Shown here: positions 1 to 8,536 of the stretch, one piece after another
Position numbering within the stretch: position 1 is the first letter of the stretch
Layout: each line of letters begins with the position of its first letter
Source of the DNA: Bacteroides fluxus YIT 12057
GTDB taxonomy: Bacteria; Bacteroidota; Bacteroidia; Bacteroidales; Bacteroidaceae
DNA length: 64,000 nt
Assembly: GCF_000195635.1 (NCBI RefSeq)
Contig: NZ_GL882644.1
Location: forward strand, 84,972 to 148,971
Direction: 5' to 3'
Translations under genes and position numbers: made by a program
Notes under the pieces: model-generated
Databases searched by the model: none
What the model was told of the DNA's origin: nothing
Seen by the model: only the letters and a program-made list of their open reading frames with translations

Positions 1-997
1 TAAAGCGTAACTTCATCAATAGTTCTTTCATACCTTCTACATCAAGTCGACGCGTATTATGACTATGGTAATCTTCTATCTTAGATACTTCTTCATTTCC
101 TTTAGTGAAAAACTTGTCATAATTCAAATCACGCGTATCACAAGGAATGCGGTAATAATCTCCCATATCAACAGCACGCACCATTTCTTCGCGTGTTACA
201 AGGGTTTCGTACAGTTTCTCACCGTGACGAGTTCCTATGATTTTAACTTCCGTATCTGTTTTATAGATTTCTTTCAAAGCTGTTGCAAGAGTCTCCAAGG
301 TAGCAGCAGGCGCCTTCTGTACAAACAAATCACCATTATGCGCATGAGTAAAAGCATAAATCACCAAATCAACAGCATCGTCAAGCGTCATCATAAAACG
401 AGTCATATTGGGATCGGTAATTGTAATATGTTTACCTTCCATCATCTGTTCTACCCACAAAGGAATTACCGAACCACGACTAGCCATAACATTCCCGTAA
501 CGTGTACAGCAAATTGTGGTCTTTGCTCCTTCGCCCAGTTCACGCCCTTTTGCTACCGCCACTTTTTCCATCAAAGCTTTACTCATCCCCATTGCATTGA
601 TTGGATAAGCTGCTTTGTCAGTAGAGAGCACAACAACACTTTCCACACCGTGCTCTATGGCAGAATTTAGCACGTTTTCTGTACCCATTACATTCGTATT
701 CACCGCTTCAATAGGGAAGAACTCACAAGAAGGAACCTGTTTCAATGCAGCAGCACTGAATACATAATTCACTCCTTTCATAGCAACATCTACCGAGCCT
801 TTATCTCGTACATTCCCAATATAAAACTTTACTTTAGGATTTTGTAATGCATGGCGCATGTCATCCTGCTTCTTTTCATCACGAGAAAATATGCGGATTT
901 CCTTGATATCGGAATCAAGAAAACGACGCAATACGGCATTACCGAAGGAACCTGTTCCACCGGTAATTAATAAGACTTTGTCTTTAAATATGGACAT
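1..997 (-). CDS. CapE/FnlA-like UDP-GlcNAc 4,6-dehydratase (5-inverting), 3' end cut
   Basis: This is a short-chain dehydrogenase-type nucleotide-sugar enzyme of the CapE/FnlA/WbjB family, which opens the route from UDP-GlcNAc to UDP-FucNAc-type sugars in the cytoplasm. The start is the ATG at 997, and 332 codons are visible before the window edge; the family is about 340 residues, so only around ten are missing. The NAD(P) motif TGGTGSFG lies at residues 12-19. STDK is at 125-128, and the usual YxxxK has Met in place of Tyr (about 136) before Lys140, which I recall as normal for CapE relatives. It is the most distal visible CPS gene and gives a clue to the sugar content of the capsule. The family call is firm; the exact product is inferred. 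Confidence 0.88.
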   Translation of the reverse strand, partial: MSIFKDKVLLITGGTGSFGNAVLRRFLDSDIKEIRIFSRDEKKQDDMRHALQNPKVKFYIGNVRDKGSVDVAMKGVNYVFSAAALKQVPSCEFFPIEAVNTNVMGTENVLNSAIEHGVESVVVLSTDKAAYPINAMGMSKALMEKVAVAKGRELGEGAKTTICCTRYGNVMASRGSVIPLWVEQMMEGKHITITDPNMTRFMMTLDDAVDLVIYAFTHAHNGDLFVQKAPAATLETLATALKEIYKTDTEVKIIGTRHGEKLYETLVTREEMVRAVDMGDYYRIPCDTRDLNYDKFFTKGNEEVSKIEDYHSHNTRRLDVEGMKELLMKLRF

Positions 998-1084
998 TAT
1001 TTTTATATTATTGGAATTAAATGATTATCCAAATTAAGATTCAAAAAGAATAAGAGATACAACATCAACCAACATAATAATAGC

Positions 1085-2185
1085 TTAATGGGAATATATA
1101 TACTGCTTTATCTGCTTATTAGAATAGCTAAGAAGAAAACTCTTTTTAAATTCGATTCTTTTATCTAAAGATAGATTAAGTGTTCTCATGACACATAAAA
1201 AGTCATTTGGAGTTTCAGCTTGAATCATAAATTCACCAAAATCTTCTGCAATACCTTCAAATGATAATTGCGTTCCTATTATGGGTGTTCCACACGCCAA
1301 TGCTTCGATGACTTTCACTTTTACTCCTGCGCCCGTAAAAAGAGGAGATATTAAAGCCTTTGAATTAGCTATAATTGGATAAGGATTCTCTACAAAACCT
1401 AAATATTCTATATTATCAAACTGAGATATTATCTCCTTAAGCTTTTCATGTAATCCTGCGCCAATAATTTTAAAACTGATACTATTATCACATTGAGGCA
1501 ATACATTCTTAATAAACCATTCCAATCCTTCATAATTATCATCACGTTTCCACATTGCAAAAAACACGTAATAGTCTCCTAAATATTCAGGAAATGTGTC
1601 TACAATATCTTCAGATAAATAAAATGTAGTGACCCTTGAAGAAATACCGAAATAAGTATCTATGAGATCCGAATCTTTTTGCGAAAATGTAAATATATTT
1701 CCATTACTAACTGAAAGTATCCATTTCTCTGTTCTAAAACAAAATCTCGATAATAGTGGATTTCCCTTTCTCGAATAGCGCTGGGTTATAACATCATGAG
1801 ACATTAGTACTTTATTCTTATGCCTTAGCAACTTTGCATAGAGAAACATCTGACTAAAATCAAAATAAACAATGTCATAATCTTTCTGCTTTAGCAGTTT
1901 TTTCAAGAAAACATATACAAATAAATTGAATTTTGCTGTAAATAGAGGAAATAGAAAAAATAAAAAGGCACAGTTAAAGAGCTTAGAAAAGACGCTTGTT
2001 TTAAACTCCTTTATTATTCTTATATGAGAATTACATGGCGTATAAGAGTCCTCACCTTGCATTTTGAACAATACAACATCCACAATATTCTCATGTGATA
2101 TATCCTCTATAAAGAGTCTTGTATAGTTCACGCCGGCCCCGATTTTACTTGGTACAAATGGAGTAATTAGAAGAATATGTTTCAT
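1085..2185 (-). CDS. Glycosyltransferase, GT4-like (GT-B fold)
   Basis: A 366-residue cytoplasmic glycosyltransferase of the CPS operon. The N-terminus (ITPFVPSKIGAGVNYTRLF) fits a GT-B N-domain with a glycine-containing acceptor loop. The C-terminal donor-site motif EALACGTPIIGTQLSFEGI (about residues 294-312) is the Glyco_trans_1 EX7E-type signature, although the second Glu is displaced. The start overlaps the stop of the upstream GT2 gene by 4 bp, indicating translational coupling. It presumably adds one sugar of the repeat unit to the undecaprenyl-linked intermediate at the inner face of the membrane. Donor and acceptor cannot be read from sequence. Confidence 0.82.
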   Translation of the reverse strand: MKHILLITPFVPSKIGAGVNYTRLFIEDISHENIVDVVLFKMQGEDSYTPCNSHIRIIKEFKTSVFSKLFNCAFLFFLFPLFTAKFNLFVYVFLKKLLKQKDYDIVYFDFSQMFLYAKLLRHKNKVLMSHDVITQRYSRKGNPLLSRFCFRTEKWILSVSNGNIFTFSQKDSDLIDTYFGISSRVTTFYLSEDIVDTFPEYLGDYYVFFAMWKRDDNYEGLEWFIKNVLPQCDNSISFKIIGAGLHEKLKEIISQFDNIEYLGFVENPYPIIANSKALISPLFTGAGVKVKVIEALACGTPIIGTQLSFEGIAEDFGEFMIQAETPNDFLCVMRTLNLSLDKRIEFKKSFLLSYSNKQIKQYIYSH

Positions 2186-3168
2186 CTCAATAACCTATAA
2201 TAAAACTTACGACTTAAAAGATAAATTGCTCGGTACAACGAGCCTAAATTTTCCGATATTCCAAACACATAAATAAAATAAAATCTAAAAAATCCTAATT
2301 GACTTAATGATACAGATTGCTTCATATATTTATTATAAATTAAATTGGATAGATCTGCACACATAGCAGGTACTCCTCCATCTTTCAAGAATGAAAAATA
2401 TTCTCCTAATATAAAACAATTGTAAGCTTTCTCATAATCACCACAGAGTATCTGACGAGAAGAAAGGAAATTATTAATCCATTGTAAATATAATAATCTC
2501 GCTGTGGCAGTTTTAACACTATGAGCATTAACCATTGATGAGTCTCTTTGTATATAATGATAAATACATTCATCAATAGAAGAATATTTAACATTACCTT
2601 TGTCAATTATCTGAACATTTGTGACAACATCTTCACCAATTGTTATGCTGGATGGAGTATTTGTTTCTTCGAAAATATTTTTACGTATCAATTTCCCCCA
2701 AATTGTGGGACCAAACGTTTTATATAATAAATTATAATACATACCCTCACGATTTTTCCCATATTTAAAAGAATTGTGCGTTTTACCAATAACTCCTCCT
2801 CTTTCTGTCTCAATCCAGAAATTAGCAATAACCATATCAGAGTTTTCTTTTTTTTGTTCATTTACCAATAGTAAAATAGCATCATTGGTTATAATATCAT
2901 CTGAGTCCAAAAAGAAAATGAAATCAGCATTTGCTTCTCTTACTCCAGTTTTCCTAGCCTCAACTAAACCTTCATTTTTTTTATTTATAATCCGAAATCT
3001 ATCATCTTTCTTCATAAACTCTTCAACGATTAAACATGAAGAATCCGTACTACCATCATTTACTATAACTATATCCAAATTAACGTAGCTTTGCCTTTCA
3101 CAGCTTTCTAAACAAGCATACAAATATTTTTCCGAATTATATACTGGTATAATTATTGAAACTAACAT
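2182..3168 (-). CDS. GT2 family glycosyltransferase
   Basis: A 328-residue GT-A enzyme. The N-terminus SIIIPVYNSEKYL, the NDGSTDSS motif (about 37-44) and the DSDD metal/nucleotide-binding motif (88-91) are the standard signatures of GT2. No transmembrane segments are evident apart from a hydrophobic C-terminal stretch that may give peripheral membrane contact. It overlaps its neighbours on both sides (4 and 7 bp), so it belongs to one tightly packed CPS transcript. It probably transfers one sugar to the growing lipid-linked repeat unit; the sugar is unknown. Confidence 0.88.
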   Translation of the reverse strand: MLVSIIIPVYNSEKYLYACLESCERQSYVNLDIVIVNDGSTDSSCLIVEEFMKKDDRFRIINKKNEGLVEARKTGVREANADFIFFLDSDDIITNDAILLLVNEQKKENSDMVIANFWIETERGGVIGKTHNSFKYGKNREGMYYNLLYKTFGPTIWGKLIRKNIFEETNTPSSITIGEDVVTNVQIIDKGNVKYSSIDECIYHYIQRDSSMVNAHSVKTATARLLYLQWINNFLSSRQILCGDYEKAYNCFILGEYFSFLKDGGVPAMCADLSNLIYNKYMKQSVSLSQLGFFRFYFIYVFGISENLGSLYRAIYLLSRKFYYRLLR

Positions 3169-4487
3169 AATTTTCTTTTTTTTGTAGATAAATAGTTAAA
3201 GAAATAAGCCAACAGAAAACCAAACAAAAGAAATTTCAAAAGGAAAAACAATGAACTTCGCACAATATACACAGAAAAACCTGCTATTATTATATATAAT
3301 AAAGATGAATAATATGAAACTTTTAAATGTGATTTTATAATACACAAAATATAACCAAATAAAAAAGGGAATATAATCACCCCAAGTATACCAAAAGATA
3401 AATAAAGATCAGCAATAAAATTAGTTCCCATTCCTGCCGAAGAGCCTAAATAATCAGTAAACAAAGTTGCAGAATTTGTTTGATGAGGACCTATAGAGAA
3501 CACACTTTCCACATATCCCTGCAAAAAAGGTATAACAGACAAGATAGAAGCCAAACTCGACACTCCATACGTAATTCCCTGCTTATTAACTATTTCAATC
3601 GACAAATAAGTATTAGTATTAGGTATAAACAAGTCAGAAATCATATAATACCATTCTAAATTCCAATTAGTATCATAACCTGCTCGAAAAGATTGAAGAA
3701 TCCACATTAGCATAATTCCTACTATCATAAATACTAGAAATCTGCAAATTGATTGATTCTTTATCAACACAGAATAAGCTACAATAGAAGATAAAAGAAT
3801 TATAGATGCATTTGTACGAGAGCCAACTATAGCGAAATGTAAAGATATCCAAAGTACCAATAGAAAGGCAATCCAATTATAATGATATCCAGCTACATTA
3901 CTCTTATTCCAAAATTCATTAAAACACATAATAGGACAAAGTACCTGAAGTAAAACTAACACATAATTTGCAACAGAGCTCCCCCCACTTTCTCCTTTGT
4001 ACACTTTCAAAAAATTATCAAATCCTCCGAGTAAATAGAAAACGATATACAAAACTAAACTAGCAGTAATAACAATACCGTTGCTCACCCTCACTCTCTG
4101 CAATGAATTACGAATATGTGGCTGTTTTTTTTCAACTAAGTTTCCAATAAAAAAACAAAGAATAGCTATAGTAGATAAAGCTACACCTTTATTTATAGTG
4201 GTTAAATCATAATACTGATTAAATGAGAATAAAAAAGCTGTTTGATCATCAAAAACAAAAAGTGGGAAAATATAAACCATTAAAAATGTTATAAAAACAA
4301 AAAACGGTTCAAAATCAAGGAAGTTTTTTATTTTCTTGTTTCTAAAATAGATAATAGAGGAAAATAAGAAACTTATAAATAGAAAAAAATTATAGTTGAA
4401 AGAAAATGAAGTCGGACACCAAAACAGAGATAAAATAACTACGATTGTTATTATAGATATAGACAGTTGATTATAAGCAACTTTCAT
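3162..4487 (-). CDS. Wzy-like O-antigen/capsule repeat-unit polymerase
   Basis: A 441-residue, very hydrophobic protein with about 10-12 predicted membrane spans and a large central loop (around residues 270-350), the architecture of Wzy/O-antigen polymerases. Sequence conservation in this family is low, so the call rests on topology, length and position in a CPS operon that also carries Wzx and an initiating transferase but no other polymerase candidate. In the Wzx/Wzy pathway it would join lipid-linked repeat units at the periplasmic face of the inner membrane. Its start overlaps the upstream GT2 stop by 4 bp and its end overlaps the next start by 7 bp. Confidence 0.75.
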   Translation of the reverse strand: MKVAYNQLSISIITIVVILSLFWCPTSFSFNYNFFLFISFLFSSIIYFRNKKIKNFLDFEPFFVFITFLMVYIFPLFVFDDQTAFLFSFNQYYDLTTINKGVALSTIAILCFFIGNLVEKKQPHIRNSLQRVRVSNGIVITASLVLYIVFYLLGGFDNFLKVYKGESGGSSVANYVLVLLQVLCPIMCFNEFWNKSNVAGYHYNWIAFLLVLWISLHFAIVGSRTNASIILLSSIVAYSVLIKNQSICRFLVFMIVGIMLMWILQSFRAGYDTNWNLEWYYMISDLFIPNTNTYLSIEIVNKQGITYGVSSLASILSVIPFLQGYVESVFSIGPHQTNSATLFTDYLGSSAGMGTNFIADLYLSFGILGVIIFPFLFGYILCIIKSHLKVSYYSSLLYIIIAGFSVYIVRSSLFFLLKFLLFGFLLAYFFNYLSTKKRKLC

Positions 4488-5431
4488 TTTTTTATCAAAT
4501 TAAGAATTGAATCCATCATCTTAAAACCCACAAATTTCAATAAAAACAGGACGCATTTTACCTTAAATGGAGAATCACTATATAATATATCATATAGCGA
4601 AACCTCATCAAGCACGGCAGCATAACCCAAATATGTTTTCTTACTAAGTTTTTCTACTAGAATTTGAGGCATAATTATTCTATAAAATAGATTAAAAAAA
4701 ATAGTATGATCTTCTATTTTGTTTTTTCTAATTATTATTTGCAGTATAAACAAGTTATAATCCACTGCCATTTTTTTATGCATTACTGAAGTGTCTCTAT
4801 ATCTATAATAATAACAACCTTCTTTTACAACAAGATAAGATTTACATCTTTGCAATGCTTCCATAAGAAAGACAACATCTTCTCCTACCGTAAGCATCTC
4901 ATCAAAACAAATTCCTTGTAATAAAGAACGTTTAAATAAATGTCCCCAAACTTCAAATCGTGGATTAGTAAACCAATAATTAAATATGGAAACAGGCTTT
5001 GATAATTCAAGATTACACTGAATCCTATTAAGATATTCTTTTTCTTTGTTGCCTGCGAAATATAAACCCGGAAACTCAATTATTTCATATTTTATATCAC
5101 TTAAATATAAGTGATATAATTGAAATAACATATCATCTTCCATGAGCATATCATCTCCGTCAACAAAAGTCACATAATCCCCACACGCATATTGCAATCC
5201 TATATTTCTTGCGGAACTTACCCCACCATTCTTTTTATGAAAAACTTTAATGCGACAATCAATACTAGCATACTTATCACATATTTTTCCCGAGTTATCC
5301 TTGCTACCATCATTTATTAATAATAATTCGAAATCACTATAGTTTTGGGATAATATACTTTCAATGCATTGGCATAAGTACTGTTCAACATTATATACAG
5401 GAACTATAATTGATATTTTAGGCTGCTCCAT
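4484..5431 (-). CDS. GT2 family glycosyltransferase
   Basis: A 315-residue GT-A glycosyltransferase. SIIVPVYNVEQYL at the N-terminus, INDGSKDNSGKI (about 39-50), NGGVSSARNIGL and the DGDD metal site (91-94) are canonical GT2 features. It lies 5 bp downstream of the pyruvyl transferase gene and overlaps the polymerase gene by 4 bp. It has the same general role as the other GT2 of this locus, but the two proteins share only the family core and so probably use different donor/acceptor pairs. Confidence 0.88.
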   Translation of the reverse strand: MEQPKISIIVPVYNVEQYLCQCIESILSQNYSDFELLLINDGSKDNSGKICDKYASIDCRIKVFHKKNGGVSSARNIGLQYACGDYVTFVDGDDMLMEDDMLFQLYHLYLSDIKYEIIEFPGLYFAGNKEKEYLNRIQCNLELSKPVSIFNYWFTNPRFEVWGHLFKRSLLQGICFDEMLTVGEDVVFLMEALQRCKSYLVVKEGCYYYRYRDTSVMHKKMAVDYNLFILQIIIRKNKIEDHTIFFNLFYRIIMPQILVEKLSKKTYLGYAAVLDEVSLYDILYSDSPFKVKCVLFLLKFVGFKMMDSILNLIKK

Positions 5432-5436
5432 TAGTT

Positions 5437-6567
5437 CTATCTTAAAGAAGAAGTAAGAAAATTAATTGACTCTGTACGTAATCTATTTAGATTTATATCG
5501 ATTTCACCATTATCTAAATTAAAATTAAAATCAAAATTAATCTCCTCACCAAGTACAATTAAATGTCTCTCTAATCCAAACATTCCAAGAAGGGATTTCA
5601 AACGGGCCCCCCCCCTTTCCTCATTACATATCACAATAAAAGGTTTCTTAAATAAAATAGAAAAGACAGTAGCATGAAACGAATCCGTAACAATGAATTT
5701 TGCATCATAAAACCCTTTTAACCATTGCTCTACTGGTGGTTGCACTCTTTCTGAGAGAGGAGCATCAAAATCCTCATAATGCGAATTAGCACGAAAAGGT
5801 CGATAATCAAGATTATTAGCTAATTGATATACAAAATCTTCAGTTTCAATATTTTCATCAAGAATGTAAGTCAACAATTCTCCTTTAGTTGGTGGTAATT
5901 GTTTATCCATAAATAACTTACAATAGTCATTAACATCAAGTAGCATAGTAGGATCCAATACATGCAGAACATTGCAATTCAAATGTTGCCTACAAAGTTC
6001 TACAGCAGAATACTCACGTACAGATATCGCATCAAAACTTTTAATTAATTTACTACAACATATTATTTGCTTTCGTGTATACTCCCACTTATCAGTACCA
6101 AAAGAAGCAGCATAGGCAATTCGTTTAACATTACCCCAATCTCTAGTAAAAGAAAGATAAGCTATGTCTATTGATTGCTCAAAATATATAGGTCGCCAAA
6201 TTTGATCACTCCCTACAATGAAAGCTTCATATTCATCTTCTTTGATATCTGTATATCTACTAACTAATCTAATAGAGATGTATTCCTCAATAAAGCATTT
6301 CATATGCTTTACCAAAGAAGGATCTGTTATATTATACCACTGCTCAAAAAACACTCGAACATTTCTACCAAATATATACTTTAATATAAAGCGCTTTATA
6401 TAAGTCAATGGTTTTCTCCATAATGGTATCCTTTTAAAGGAAGGGGTTTGTATAGTTTCAACCGTATGACCCATTTGTTTAAGTACATTTTGCAAAGCAT
6501 AAGCCTGCAAAATTCCACCATAATTGGCATGTAAAGGAAGGGTAATTATAGCTATTCTCATTATCAA
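5437..6567 (-). CDS. Polysaccharide pyruvyl transferase family protein
   Basis: A 376-residue member of the polysaccharide pyruvyl transferase family (PF04230), which transfers pyruvate from PEP to a sugar to form an acidic ketal on exopolysaccharide. The N-terminus RIAIITLPLHANYGGILQAY and the internal EAFIVGSDQIWRP and DSFHATVFSILFKKPFIV motifs are characteristic. The start may be the first ATG (6567) or the second (6561). The coding strand contains a run of nine G at 5607-5615 (residues about 318-320), just upstream of the C-terminal domain; a one-base slip there would truncate the protein. A pyruvate group would give the capsule negative charge. Confidence 0.86.
   Translation of the reverse strand: MIMRIAIITLPLHANYGGILQAYALQNVLKQMGHTVETIQTPSFKRIPLWRKPLTYIKRFILKYIFGRNVRVFFEQWYNITDPSLVKHMKCFIEEYISIRLVSRYTDIKEDEYEAFIVGSDQIWRPIYFEQSIDIAYLSFTRDWGNVKRIAYAASFGTDKWEYTRKQIICCSKLIKSFDAISVREYSAVELCRQHLNCNVLHVLDPTMLLDVNDYCKLFMDKQLPPTKGELLTYILDENIETEDFVYQLANNLDYRPFRANSHYEDFDAPLSERVQPPVEQWLKGFYDAKFIVTDSFHATVFSILFKKPFIVICNEERGGARLKSLLGMFGLERHLIVLGEEINFDFNFNLDNGEIDINLNRLRTESINFLTSSLR
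5607..5615 (-). repeat. G9 homopolymer inside the pyruvyl transferase gene
   Basis: Nine consecutive C on the plus strand (G on the coding strand) encode Arg-Gly-Gly-Ala in a gene that is otherwise AT-rich. It is a candidate slippage site that could switch the pyruvyl transferase in and out of frame. Confidence 0.9.
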
Positions 6568-6977
6568 ATAGATTTCATTCTAAATATCTGATCATTCATG
6601 TTTTTACATTTGTATACATATTCTAGTATTATTAAAATTTCATTCAAGTATAAGTAAACCAGAGCGTTCCAGTAATAGTACCGTTTTATATCATATATTT
6701 TGCATAATTATTTTCACATTTCAACTTGAAATTCTACATCTTAAGAATTGCATAAGAAACCTATTCAGGTACAAAACATTAAATATCTTCTGCTTTAATT
6801 TACCTACTTTATTTCGCAATTTATCTCCAAGAGTAGAACGACAAATTTTAGTACAAATTCATTTATCATTATACTCTTCTACTAGTATATTAATTTGCAA
6901 AGGTCCGTTGCCATAATGCCGATTGGTAGTTTACGAACCTTTCAAAATTTACACAGCCATATCATTCACATAGCAAA
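6568..6977. other. AT-rich gap in the CPS operon without an intact gene
   Basis: This stretch of about 410 bp separates the pyruvyl transferase from the upstream unknown gene, while all other CPS genes are packed within a few bases. It is very AT-rich and stop-laden in all frames. Short minus-strand pieces (for example one reading STLGDKLRNKVGKLKQ) look like debris of a former gene, but no family could be recognised. No clear promoter or terminator was found. Confidence 0.6.
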
Positions 6978-7691
6978 TCAGCAACCGCATTGCTTCAAAA
7001 AATCATTAAGGCATTTAACTTGAATATTTTTATACTTTTTCGCAAAATTCATCAAACTTTCAGAAGTTTTCAATGGAACTAAAATTAAGTCCAAATCTCT
7101 TTCTTTTAAAAAAAGTGCTATATCCTCAATAATTTTCATGTTGTTATCAGCATTGCATTTATGCTTTACATACATTGAAAAAGTTCTAACACCATAGCAC
7201 TTTAATATCCAAAGAGGCGAAAATATACAAATTCTCCATAAAGCAATTCTTTCATATAGCCATGGATGAAATATAGTGCGGTGAAAAGGCAAACAAATTC
7301 TTTTATCTTGTAGTAATAACTCTTTTTCACTAATAAGAATATAAACTTTCCCGTGCTTTTTAAGAATTCCAAAATAATGCTTTATACACTGAAAGCACAT
7401 TAAAAAATGCTGTTCAGGCAATGTCCAATTCATAAAATTCTTATTTATAGAATGTTTCCTAACTGTCATATAAGCACTACTACCCCCAATTATAGCAAAG
7501 TCATAGTTCCTTTTAAGATTTTGATTAAAAATTTCCCACGATGGGTAATTAGAACGTAATTGAGTAATCTTCTTATAGGCAAGATATAAATATACACCTA
7601 ACAGCAAATAAAATAATATTAAATAATAGCATATACAAACAGATATAACAATTACAACTAACAATAATAACTCCAATATTTTTTTCTTCAT
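6978..7691 (-). CDS. Unknown membrane-anchored CPS-locus protein
   Basis: I do not recognise this protein. The ATG at 7691 gives 237 residues (MKKKILELLLL...) and leaves a 5-bp gap to the aldo/keto reductase; an earlier ATG at 7718 would overlap that gene by 22 bp. The first 50 residues hold one or two membrane spans, followed by a soluble domain with FAIIGGSSAYMT, which recalls the nucleophile elbow of SGNH-type hydrolases or acyltransferases found in capsule loci, but no complete catalytic block is visible. Being inside the operon suggests a polysaccharide modification or assembly role. It precedes the decayed gap at 6568-6977. Confidence 0.7.
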   Translation of the reverse strand: MKKKILELLLLVVIVISVCICYYLILFYLLLGVYLYLAYKKITQLRSNYPSWEIFNQNLKRNYDFAIIGGSSAYMTVRKHSINKNFMNWTLPEQHFLMCFQCIKHYFGILKKHGKVYILISEKELLLQDKRICLPFHRTIFHPWLYERIALWRICIFSPLWILKCYGVRTFSMYVKHKCNADNNMKIIEDIALFLKERDLDLILVPLKTSESLMNFAKKYKNIQVKCLNDFLKQCGC

Positions 7692-7696
7692 ATTAT

Positions 7697-8536
7697 TTAA
7701 AAGCCAGGACAGCCCCATGACTCAATCATAAATTTATAATCTTGGTTTAATGTGTTTATGTTGATCATATCCTGTTCACTTATTTCTAATGAAATACAGT
7801 CTAAATTAGAAATAATTCTAAGTGGATTTGTCGATTTCGATATTGGAACACACTCCCTTTGTATATGCCATTTTAGGATCAGTTGAGGTATAGAACAAGT
7901 ATACTTTGATGCCAATCCTGCAAGAACTTCATTATCTCTTATCTGTGGAATCATCTTACAAATCGGAGAATATGCTTGTGTTACAATACCCCTACTTTTA
8001 CAAAACTCCAAAAGAGTAGTACAAGTTCTTAAAGGGTGAATTTCTATTTGACTTATATGTGGTATAACTTTTATATCAGAAGAGAAGAAAGAACTCCAAT
8101 GCCGTTCCCTAAAATTACAAACTCCTATGCTTTTAGCTTCACCTGAAATATAAAATTCTTCCATTTGCCTCCAATTCTTTATATAATAATCAGGATATGG
8201 CCAATGCATCAAATAACTATCAACATATTCTAATCCTAACCTTTCAAGAGATAATTTAAAAGCTCCTTCTACATTATTATTTATTTGATCTTTCCAATCA
8301 AGCTTTGTTTGTACAAAAAAATCTTCTCTCACATATCCATATTCTGACATTAACTCTTTAATAACTCTTCCCAAGTATCTTTCTGATATATAATTAGGAG
8401 CTGTATCAAAAGCAAAAAAGCCACGAGATATAGCCGCTGTAACGACGCTTTTTAATATTAAATAATCCATTCCATTCGTACCTACCATTACAACAGGTAT
8501 AGAAACGCCATTGGAGAGTTTTATTCTATTATTCAT
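7697..8536 (-). CDS. Aldo/keto reductase
   Basis: A 279-residue NAD(P)H-dependent oxidoreductase of the AKR superfamily with a TIM barrel. The catalytic tetrad is visible: Asp44 and Tyr49 (FDTAPNYISERYLG), Lys78 (QTKLDW) and His111 (YLMHWPYPD). C-terminal elements that bind the cofactor phosphate (IPKS-like, here VPISKSTNPLRI) are present. Its ATG shares one base with the stop of the MenD-like gene (TAATG), so the two enzymes are probably made together. A shared pathway is plausible, with the ThDP enzyme making a carbonyl product that the reductase turns into an alcohol for attachment to the capsule; this is inference. Confidence 0.9.
   Translation of the reverse strand: MNNRIKLSNGVSIPVVMVGTNGMDYLILKSVVTAAISRGFFAFDTAPNYISERYLGRVIKELMSEYGYVREDFFVQTKLDWKDQINNNVEGAFKLSLERLGLEYVDSYLMHWPYPDYYIKNWRQMEEFYISGEAKSIGVCNFRERHWSSFFSSDIKVIPHISQIEIHPLRTCTTLLEFCKSRGIVTQAYSPICKMIPQIRDNEVLAGLASKYTCSIPQLILKWHIQRECVPISKSTNPLRIISNLDCISLEISEQDMININTLNQDYKFMIESWGCPGF

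Noticed and set aside
59..670. A long plus-strand open frame at the start of the window
   Set aside because: It lies antisense to a clearly conserved CapE-like dehydratase read on the minus strand; its translation shows no protein-like features.
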